Below, in pieces: positions 55,001-61,865 of a stretch of 64,000 nucleotides of DNA; the first letter of the stretch is position 1; each line of letters begins with the position of its first letter. The notes under the pieces were generated by a model. It was not told the origin of the DNA. It was given only the letters and a program-made list of their open reading frames with translations, and did not search any database. The DNA is taken from the NCBI GenBank assembly GCA_031296355.1, contig JARLFX010000025.1, positions 1 to 64,000 on the forward strand, written 5' to 3'. A program made the translations under genes and the position numbers. Source of the DNA: Acidobacteriaceae bacterium. GTDB taxonomy: Bacteria; Acidobacteriota; Terriglobia; Terriglobales; Acidobacteriaceae.

Positions 55001-56131
55001 ATAGATCACATTGTTAGTGGCCATGGGCGCATTGGCGCCAGAGACGGCCACAAGGAGGTTGAACTGGTCAGCCAGAGCCAACACGCCATTCTCCAGAGGT
55101 ATTTCGGCGAGCTGCTGGGGACCGGAGATGATCAAATTGCCCCAGGGATCCGTGGTAATGCCAGTAGCGTTCGGGACTTTATTCGTCACAACATTAACAA
55201 TCGCGTTGAGCAGTGTCAATGAAGAACTGGGGAGATTACCCACGGTCGTGAGCGAGCCGCTGCTGTTGATAACTGAAACCAAACCGCCACTGCTATTGCC
55301 CGTAAAGCTGTCACAGTAGTAAACGAGGCCATCCCCTGCAACAGTTACCTGCGCATAGGCATTACTCGTCAACCTATCAGCCAGCGCAGTAATTGTCCCT
55401 GCAGCTCCGGTATTGAATTGGATTACACGGTTATAGGCACCATTGGAAACACTGTCACTGATATCTATCAGATAAACGTTCCCGCTCCCATCCGAGTAAA
55501 TGTCCCCAACCTGAAGACTGGTGAGGCTGGATCCAATGCCGCTGGCAGACCATGTGCATGCAGTGGCCGATGTAGCAGTACATGCAGTAGTTATATTGGT
55601 AAGAGGAAGACCGGCGGAGCCATAATTACTGTTCCCTGTGATCGCAGCGGTATTGGGGATGCCATCGGCAGCCGGGATCTCTAACAATGAGGCCCCTGCG
55701 CCGTTGCCGTTGGATAACCACAATGTTCCCACCGCATCGACAAAAGCGCTGTTGGAGCCGACTTGTCCCAATCCACTAATGAGCGCCGTCGGAGCGGAGA
55801 TGGTTGCTATAGTGCTGGGCGCAGGAATCTCGTATAGCGTGCTGGCCGAGCCGCTTACATGTCCTACGTAAAATACGTTGCCAGCCTTGTCTACGGCAAC
55901 TCGGCCGGAAGAAATAGCAGTAGTTCCATTGGCGAACAGCGTAGAGGTTGCAGTAGGCACCGCCGTGGGTATGTAGTTCGAGAATGGAGTCTGTGCTCCA
56001 GCCGTAGCCATAACGCCGCTAACATCAGCCAACACAGCTAGCATCACGCTCAAGGCCAATACGGTCGCCCGAGAAGTAATGCCGCCAGATTTGCGCACTG
56101 AATATCCCATTTTCATGACAAAATCTCCCAT
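52052..56131 (-). CDS. Giant secreted NHL-repeat / Ig-like / chitobiase-C-like protein (paralog A)
   Basis: A 1,359-residue paralog of the protein at 45377-49576, matching it along most of its length (for example YIPTAVPTATSTLFANGTTA, VAGDGLVYYCDSFTG, VGVGPQPMFLPGTASKAVTV and LAIDGYGNLYIADTGNNRII). It has one chitobiase-C-like module (TPTFSLATGTYTAVQSVTIS) instead of two. The C-terminus has a basic patch (FRKRKR), a hydrophobic helix, MMTGCNS and a beta-rich tail. The frame reaches back to an ATG at 56188 that overlaps the receptor stop, but MGDFVMKMG at 56131 corresponds to the paralog's start. Likely co-transcribed with the receptor. Confidence 0.82.
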   Translation of the reverse strand: MGDFVMKMGYSVRKSGGITSRATVLALSVMLAVLADVSGVMATAGAQTPFSNYIPTAVPTATSTLFANGTTAISSGRVAVDKAGNVFYVGHVSGSASTLYEIPAPSTIATISAPTALISGLGQVGSNSAFVDAVGTLWLSNGNGAGASLLEIPAADGIPNTAAITGNSNYGSAGLPLTNITTACTATSATACTWSASGIGSSLTSLQVGDIYSDGSGNVYLIDISDSVSNGAYNRVIQFNTGAAGTITALADRLTSNAYAQVTVAGDGLVYYCDSFTGNSSGGLVSVINSSGSLTTVGNLPSSSLTLLNAIVNVVTNKVPNATGITTDPWGNLIISGPQQLAEIPLENGVLALADQFNLLVAVSGANAPMATNNVIYGGTFDVHGSYYYATTTNIMQVQVGGYNFGKVNVGTEVTTAAPYLNLTWSLPSYLQTSLASTSSPSTLSAANAAYLQSFPFSGAKNYYGGTPYSASNTGQYSLMYFQPVHPGLLMGGIFPQGYSNYMAATDSNAGKDFYMNGAYLANLQGVGVGPQPMFLPGTASKAVTVSQLYTSYSKAAKAVGFTPTGVAIDTFGNIFVTDTTNTSLDLDCLATTANTAQNYRSGVAGNGYANSYCLTNGLADTSVTNLTGSTFKVSATGTTGLTFPTSFVNPVDVVLDGANNAYVLDSASNATTVTKMPFATMIPVAVVPSNMSVAGTLFNNPMGLAIDGYGNLYIADTGNNRIIQGRLYNAQYSQNIVYVSNTVTFGGIMLSGPTGLGLDASGNLFIADTGNRRIVEYSVTGVGSVISTTGVTLTAPTSVKVLPSGALVVADSSIGLVLVNNGSASVLSTGSIKLGSTGGLGLDLAGNIYVADPTGLQVVELNINSPAAVSFSDTLKPDVSGSHTSSETSYIYNIGNATLNFSAAPTTVDNTTSATNEFSVDSSNACLASTTLTPNVNCGLILDFTPSATATVYSPVTGATTVADNIQSYTIIANPASSSQAIGSFGSTGSTQKINLSGYPVVPFTAQTITFTTPITSVMWSSSIPPFTLSATGGPSGQPVIFSILSGPGTLSGPNNSILTVKDIGTTVIAANQAGALANGIYYGAAAQVTQQIVVNPIGTVATPTFSLATGTYTAVQSVTISDSTPGATIYYTTNGNTPTLSSQIYTAGTAIPVNITTTIKAFAVGAPGYANSPVAVAAYTLNPDFILKASVTTLDIPNGLGGSATLTLTPLFGFTGNVVLSCSGLSGKDACSFLKYVNSNQATVASSTLTIPANTTATVYGAVIVQANETASLGHSDRRHFVPVTVLAVTLLFCSFRKRKRLGLVMLVMLSAVGVSMMTGCNSPSTSGNTHSSTFTLTATSGSIVHNITITLNVNNL

Positions 56132-56177
56132 CTTTCTACGCCGGTCTTCAATACCAGCACTGCACACGTGCGGCCGC

Positions 56178-59100
56178 TCAGAATACATACTTCACCGACA
56201 TTTCCATGATTCTTCTCCCCGTGCGGATGGGAGCTGACCCGAATCCTGGCTGCTGATTCGTTGCAGTTGCCAAGTCCTGGTTAATGTCGGTCGAATTCAA
56301 TGTTTGAGTGAAATTCATCGAGTACCCGCCAGGGTAAAGATTCGAGAACGTATGGTTAGCACGGTTCAAGACATTGAAAGCAGCTACACGGAGTTGCAAA
56401 CGATCCTTTCCGGTAACCTTGAATTCCTTCCTGACTGTCAGATCGCTGTTGAAGAACGCGGGGCCTCGTAAGTTGCCGTAATACATGGGACCGTTAGTGC
56501 CGAGCGTAGGCAGGCGGAATGCAGTGCCATCTACATACTGATGGTTACCTTTACCATTCGGACTCCCAACAAGCGTAGGTTGAACCGTGATATCCGGCGT
56601 GCCGAGAAGACTTGAACTGGTAATTTGCAATGTGCACGTGGGCGGAGTTCCGCTCGCAGTACATGAACTCGTATTGTTGTACCCCGGAACGGATGCCACC
56701 GTCCCTGCCGGAACAGTCAAGGTACCCGTAAGGCCAAGGTTGGAGGACATGAGGCTAGACAGAACCGGGCCGCTCTGAAAATTCATGATGCCAGAAATTT
56801 CCCAGCCATTTGCCGCCCAACCCAGATAGCGCTCGTGCACTACATTCCCAAAGGTATATGAGTATGAGAGGTTGATGATGTGCGTGCGATCAATACTCAA
56901 AGGCAAGTAATCATTGCTCAAGGTGATCGGATCAGGGCCAGCAACAGCACCCAATGCCTTGCTCCATGTGTAGTTAGCACGTATGCGTGCGTGTCGCGGA
57001 GTCCACGAGAACATGGCCTGCATGCCGTTATAGTTCGCATACCCCCTATGCCGAATGGCATAAATGTTCGCATAGAGCGGATATGGCCTAAACGAATCGG
57101 TATCCGCAGTGGTTAGATTGGCGAGATTACCGTTCCCAAGATTGGTTGCTGGTGCGAAGATTGGCCAGGTGTACCCCGTAGTCGACGCTGTATCAGGACG
57201 TCCAGCATCTGGCTGAGGCTTATACAAGGTCCCATACGGCATGGCATTGATGTTTCGTAGACTATTGGACTCCATAAGATGGTCAGAGGTATTCCCAACA
57301 TATGCAATCTCAAAGGTTGTATTGTGTGAAAGCCATTGATCGAGAACCACATTATAGGTTCGCACGCGCGACATTTCATCATCGCCAGCCATCCGCGTGT
57401 AAATGCTGCTGTCCTTAACAAATCCAGATGAAGTCGAAGTTACGTTACCCTGATTCAGACTCAGATTTTTGAAAGTATGGCCACTTGCCTGAGTAGCATA
57501 AGTTCTCTGCCCCTCCGCCGTTTGCGCGGACAAGAGACCGTCGTTGTAGGAATCATGCTGACGATATACGCCAAAGCCTATACGAAGGATCGTTTTAGAA
57601 TCGCCACGAAAATCATAGACAAGGCCAAACCTTGGATCAACAAATGCTGGGCGCGTGGGCACGCCTGTGAGCGGAATAGATGCATCGATGGCATGGTATA
57701 GGACACCCGGTGAGGCTAGGGGCGATCCGCTCGCGTAGGCCTTCGCGTCGAAAACCGCAACGCCCTGACCATGCGGATCTATCCACGGCGTGAAGTGTTC
57801 CAACCGAACACCGGCATCAATGGACATATGCCGATTGACCAGCCAGTGGTCCTGAATATACCCAGATAACGAATAGAAATATAAATTGGTTTCTACCTTT
57901 TTGTTGACCTGGCTGATGCCGCCTATAATACCTTCGAGTAAATCCGCAGTATAGTTGTTCGCGCCGTACACTCGGGATCCATCTGCATCAATAAACGACG
58001 TCGGATGGTAGTAATCAGTAAGCGAACCGTTGGTATTCTGCCCTGCCTGCACTTGAGGGTTATCTACCCATTGATAATAGATTCCGGCCCGGAACGTGTG
58101 CCTTTTAATAAGCTTAGTTACGTTATCCCCCGCAAGCCGCATCTGCTTTTTCGTAAAGTCGCCACCATACGTCGGGTCTTCAATGGGTGCAAAGGGAAAT
58201 CCACCATACGTAGCGGTGCCATATGTTTGCAAGCTGGGAAGGGCTGTTGTTCCATTATTGAAAAGAAGCGAATACGGCTCGCCTACAACAGCCGATGGAG
58301 TCCGCAAGTTGAATGTCTGCGAGAAATATGCCCCGCCCGCATAAAGCTGGTTTGTGAGTGAAGGGCTAAGAACGCTTGTCAGTTCCAGGCTGGCAACATG
58401 CGATGTCACAGTACCAATAAAGCCTCCACCCGGCATATCCATTCCGCCCCCCATTCCATTAGGGGCAGATCTGCCGTACGAACCTGAAGGCTGATACTGC
58501 TTTCCACTCTCCAGTCCGTAGGCCAGGAAGATATGCGTCTTCTCTGACAGCGCATAATCAATGCGGCTCTTCACTTGATAGAGATTGTTATTAACAAAAT
58601 CTGTCGTGATGTAGTTATAGGCTCCGGTGGTATTTGGAACATTTGGGAGTGGCAACGAATTGAGTATTCTCGATCCCAGCGGATCAATGTAGGCGCTGAT
58701 ATCGCCATTGGTGATGGGCTGAGCATTTCCTCCACCCGGCCCCTGCTTCGGCACCAGGCAAATATTGGAATAGATAGAGTTCGGACAAACGTTACCTACT
58801 CGATTCGGCCCCAGCATAGCGTTGAGTTCGGTATCGCTGAAATCACCTGCGCGCATGCGCGCAGTCGGTACAATTGCGCTCACCGTCGCCGAGTAGGCGC
58901 TACCGTAGGCATAGACGCTGCGCTGAGCATATTCTTCTGCTGCGGCAAAAAACGTTAGCTTCTTCGACTGGTTGAACCCAAGTCCCGGGATACGCACGGG
59001 GCCGCCAAACGTGAACCCCGGATAGAGCTGCCGATCATGCGGAGGTGGCGTACCAGAGTATTTCGCCATCCAGTCAACTGTATTCAGTTGATACGTTCGC

Positions 59101-60005
59101 GCATATAAATATAGCGACCCATGATACGAACTGCCGCCGGCCTTACTGATCGCATTGACAACAACCGGGCCATGAGCCGTATCAGCGGTAAAACTGCCGG
59201 TTTGCACCTTAACTTCTGCCACTTGATCGTAATTTACATTTTGAATGGCAAGGCCATATGCCCCTGGATCCGTAATGTCCATGCCATCAGAAAGGATTGA
59301 TGTGGAATTTGTTGCAGTTCCGTTACTGGAGTAAGCCCCAATGGCGCCCCCAAAAGAGACGATTGACGGATCATAAGCCGCATTGGCAAACGTAGTACTG
59401 TTTGTGACGATTGCCATACCAGGAAGTATCTTGAGCAACTCTGTAACATCGCGACCTTCAATGGCCAGATGGTCGATATCCTCAGCTGAGATCAAGGTAC
59501 TCGTTTCGCCCGAATCCGTGCTGATCTGCCCGGCAACACTGGTCACCGTGACTGCGGCTTCGGCGCCAATGCTCAGCTTGATATCTCTGAAGGTTCTCTG
59601 GTCACCTGGATCCAGATGAATCCCAGAGATTTCGGAGCCCTGAAAGCCCTCTGCTTCGACATGGAGTTGGTAATCACCCGTCGGAATACCGGCAAACGAA
59701 AAAGTGCCTGTACCATTGGTTTTCGTTGTCCGCAGTGCGCCACTTGCCGTATTGATCAACTGGACAGTCGCCCGGGGAATCAGTGCCCCGGTAGGATCAT
59801 GTACGATGCCGTCCACATTCGCAGAGCTTTGCGCGACTGCACCAGACAAGCATCCAAAGACTATTACCGCCAATACGAGCAAGGCCCGCACGGCAACGGC
59901 AAACGCGTGAGTACTGATCCAATCAGACGCGAGCAGTGCAGCTTTGCGTCCAGACGAAGACAATGCAAGACAATCCTGCTCGTCTCTTTGATTTCTGTGC
60001 GTCAT
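56178..60005 (-). CDS. Oar-like TonB-dependent receptor (xylan locus)
   Basis: An outer-membrane receptor of 1,275 residues. A long N-terminus leads into a signal-like helix (about residues 40-62, VRALLVLAVIVFGCLSGAVA). A carboxypeptidase-regulatory-like domain follows (VDGIVHDPTGALIPRATVQL, about 68-150), then a plug (ILSDGMDITDPGAYGLAIQN and EVKVQTGSFTADTAHGP) and a beta-barrel ending in MEMSVKYVF with a terminal aromatic residue. The ATG at 60005 follows AGAGG; the frame is open to 60167 without homology. It heads the operon that continues into the NHL genes, GH62 and GH30. It probably imports xylan oligosaccharides; the substrate is inferred from neighbours. Confidence 0.9.
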   Translation of the reverse strand: MTHRNQRDEQDCLALSSSGRKAALLASDWISTHAFAVAVRALLVLAVIVFGCLSGAVAQSSANVDGIVHDPTGALIPRATVQLINTASGALRTTKTNGTGTFSFAGIPTGDYQLHVEAEGFQGSEISGIHLDPGDQRTFRDIKLSIGAEAAVTVTSVAGQISTDSGETSTLISAEDIDHLAIEGRDVTELLKILPGMAIVTNSTTFANAAYDPSIVSFGGAIGAYSSNGTATNSTSILSDGMDITDPGAYGLAIQNVNYDQVAEVKVQTGSFTADTAHGPVVVNAISKAGGSSYHGSLYLYARTYQLNTVDWMAKYSGTPPPHDRQLYPGFTFGGPVRIPGLGFNQSKKLTFFAAAEEYAQRSVYAYGSAYSATVSAIVPTARMRAGDFSDTELNAMLGPNRVGNVCPNSIYSNICLVPKQGPGGGNAQPITNGDISAYIDPLGSRILNSLPLPNVPNTTGAYNYITTDFVNNNLYQVKSRIDYALSEKTHIFLAYGLESGKQYQPSGSYGRSAPNGMGGGMDMPGGGFIGTVTSHVASLELTSVLSPSLTNQLYAGGAYFSQTFNLRTPSAVVGEPYSLLFNNGTTALPSLQTYGTATYGGFPFAPIEDPTYGGDFTKKQMRLAGDNVTKLIKRHTFRAGIYYQWVDNPQVQAGQNTNGSLTDYYHPTSFIDADGSRVYGANNYTADLLEGIIGGISQVNKKVETNLYFYSLSGYIQDHWLVNRHMSIDAGVRLEHFTPWIDPHGQGVAVFDAKAYASGSPLASPGVLYHAIDASIPLTGVPTRPAFVDPRFGLVYDFRGDSKTILRIGFGVYRQHDSYNDGLLSAQTAEGQRTYATQASGHTFKNLSLNQGNVTSTSSGFVKDSSIYTRMAGDDEMSRVRTYNVVLDQWLSHNTTFEIAYVGNTSDHLMESNSLRNINAMPYGTLYKPQPDAGRPDTASTTGYTWPIFAPATNLGNGNLANLTTADTDSFRPYPLYANIYAIRHRGYANYNGMQAMFSWTPRHARIRANYTWSKALGAVAGPDPITLSNDYLPLSIDRTHIINLSYSYTFGNVVHERYLGWAANGWEISGIMNFQSGPVLSSLMSSNLGLTGTLTVPAGTVASVPGYNNTSSCTASGTPPTCTLQITSSSLLGTPDITVQPTLVGSPNGKGNHQYVDGTAFRLPTLGTNGPMYYGNLRGPAFFNSDLTVRKEFKVTGKDRLQLRVAAFNVLNRANHTFSNLYPGGYSMNFTQTLNSTDINQDLATATNQQPGFGSAPIRTGRRIMEMSVKYVF

Positions 60006-60552
60006 GAGTGACCTCTTAAATCCCAGTAAGCTCTTATTGCTCCAACACAAAGGGCTGCCTCGGCAAACCAACAAGCCTTGCGTAAACGTTTTCCGTTCAC
60101 GGCACCACTTCTCTCCGTACACGAGTTCTCTAGGAAGACTCTTTATAACGTGCACCACAATATGCATCCGAGGTATACATTGTCAAGATTTGTTTTGGAC
60201 ATAAATAAAAAATAATAACGCCTCGCCAAAAGCCACCTGGAGCGCCCGGGAAGTAGAGTTTTTCTACAGTAAATATCATGTAACCCTTATTTATAGAATA
60301 CTTTATAGGTATTTTATTTTCCACAGCCCATACAGTTGAGACCGTATAGGCATGAAATATTCAAGCGTCCCTCGCATAGAAAGCATATGGAGAAAGATGA
60401 TTCTTTGTCGTATGGAATTAATAATCACCATAACCGCTCTCCTGTGCTCGCTAGTACCCTAAAGCGAAAAGGTGACACGTCTGACCCAAACCGTGACGTC
60501 AAGTGCCGCCGATGTGGTGAAAACCCATGGAGGTAGCTTTGCTACTCAGCAT
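60006..60552. other. Regulatory region upstream of the xylan-locus receptor
   Basis: About 547 bases with low GC. It contains a LacI-type operator-like sequence at 60081-60095 and inverted repeats GTAGA-GTTTT-TCTAC (near 60253-60267) and AATAC-TTTATAG-GTATT (60297-60313). A small open frame at 60336-60536 ends in a CxxC-like segment but is not convincing as a gene. Confidence 0.45.
60081..60095. promoter_or_regulatory. LacI-family-like operator CGTAAACGTTTTCCG
   Basis: Centred on the AAACGTTT palindrome with near-symmetric flanks, matching the general LacI/GalR pattern with a central CG. It lies 76 bases upstream of the receptor start. No LacI-type gene is in the window. Confidence 0.4.
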
Positions 60553-61815
60553 CTAGTGCAGCTTAAACAGCGCTATAGAAATAAATTCGCCCATCCGCTT
60601 ATAACCTTCGCCGCTGGGATGAAGATGATCGCCTGAATCGAATTCTTTCCCTAACCTGTCCTGATGTACGCTGTCGCGCGCTACAGCATCGAAATCGATC
60701 ACGGAATCGAATGTGCCCGAAGTTCTAATCCAAGTATTCAATGCCTGACGATCTGCCTCCGATTGCGCCGATGGGTGATAGTAGTCGGACCCCATATAGG
60801 GCATCACCGTAGCCCCAATTACCGTGATGCCGTTGTCGTGTGCTCTTCGGACGATTTGCACATAAGCATCTTCGAGTTGAAAGACGAGTGCCGCGTGAAT
60901 TTGTGAACTGTGTGCCTCGGTTCTGTCCAAAGTTCCAAGGTCATTGACCCCTTCGAGGACAATCAGGTAGCGGGCTCCAGGCGTGGCCAGCACGTCTCGA
61001 TCGAAGCGCGATAAGGCGTTTGGCCCAAGACCATCATTCAGTACCCTTCCTCCACCGATGCCACGATTGACCACACTGAGTTTCGATCCGCCCAGCCTGC
61101 GTGCAAGCACATCTGTCCAGCGTTCGTTTGCGTCATCTTTGGCGCCGTGTCCGTCTGTGATGGAGTCACCAAGCGCAACGATGGCAGCACTCGATGGGGC
61201 GCATTGCACATCGACCGCAGACAGAAAGTACCAGTGAGAGACGGCCTCTGCGGATGCGAGCACCCGGTCAAGAGCGTGCTGCCCAGCAACAATGTAGGAG
61301 GTGGCTCGGGAACCAGGGTGCGCGGTAATCCCCCCCGGAGCCTGTGCAATCTCGAAGGTAATCGCCATATCTGACTGCGCGGGAAGAAGTATAGAAACGG
61401 CATCCGAAACATAGTCCGCGCCTACAGGGATCGTCACTCCGCCATGCCCGGCAAACCGTACTTCGTGCTGTAGCTCCGGCTCAACGATCCCGGCGCTGAT
61501 TCGCTGCGCCACGGCAAGATGCACCGAGCGAATGGCTAAAGGCCGATCGCCAAACGCATTGGATACGCGAACCCTGACGGATGTCCCACCCAACGACGTA
61601 TGGACGACCTGCCGCAGCGTTGCTCCGTCAAATGTCTGCTTGGGAAGATCACTATTCGAGGCCCGCATTTGAGCTGAGCCCCACGTAGCCGTCCACCGCT
61701 GCGCTAAAGCCAGCCGCGGGCTCGTCAAAAGAAGAACAGCCGTCACGAAGAAGGCAAAACGTTGGAGCATCAACTTGGGTCGATCATGCACGAGTATCAT
61801 AAAAACCGCTTTCAT
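60553..61815 (-). CDS. Exported SGNH/GDSL-type esterase
   Basis: A 420-residue exported hydrolase. An N-terminal beta-domain (about 40-190: RWTATWGSAQMRASNS, RQVVHTSLGGTSVRVRVSNA) precedes the SGNH domain: block I AIVALGDSITDGHG (Ser), block II NRGIGGGRVLND (Gly), block III LEGVNDLG (Asn) and block V SGDHLHPSGEGYKRM (Asp/His). The layout matches GDSL proteins of the XynE-like type, often linked to acylated plant polysaccharides, so deacetylation of xylan is likely but not proven. The first Met at 61815 is used; an internal Met near residue 16 (MLQRFAFF) would give a shorter signal peptide. GH115 ends about 50 bases upstream. Confidence 0.85.
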   Translation of the reverse strand: MKAVFMILVHDRPKLMLQRFAFFVTAVLLLTSPRLALAQRWTATWGSAQMRASNSDLPKQTFDGATLRQVVHTSLGGTSVRVRVSNAFGDRPLAIRSVHLAVAQRISAGIVEPELQHEVRFAGHGGVTIPVGADYVSDAVSILLPAQSDMAITFEIAQAPGGITAHPGSRATSYIVAGQHALDRVLASAEAVSHWYFLSAVDVQCAPSSAAIVALGDSITDGHGAKDDANERWTDVLARRLGGSKLSVVNRGIGGGRVLNDGLGPNALSRFDRDVLATPGARYLIVLEGVNDLGTLDRTEAHSSQIHAALVFQLEDAYVQIVRRAHDNGITVIGATVMPYMGSDYYHPSAQSEADRQALNTWIRTSGTFDSVIDFDAVARDSVHQDRLGKEFDSGDHLHPSGEGYKRMGEFISIALFKLH

Positions 61816-61865
61816 GCCTTGAAGGCGAAAATCGTTAGTACTTCAGTTGCATTTCATTCGACAAC

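Noticed and set aside
60336..60536. A 66-codon open frame ending in a CxxC segment (VKCRRCGENPW)
   Set aside because: It looks slightly zinc-ribbon-like, but there is no clear ribosome site or family match, and it lies in the control region of the receptor. A degraded fragment is possible.
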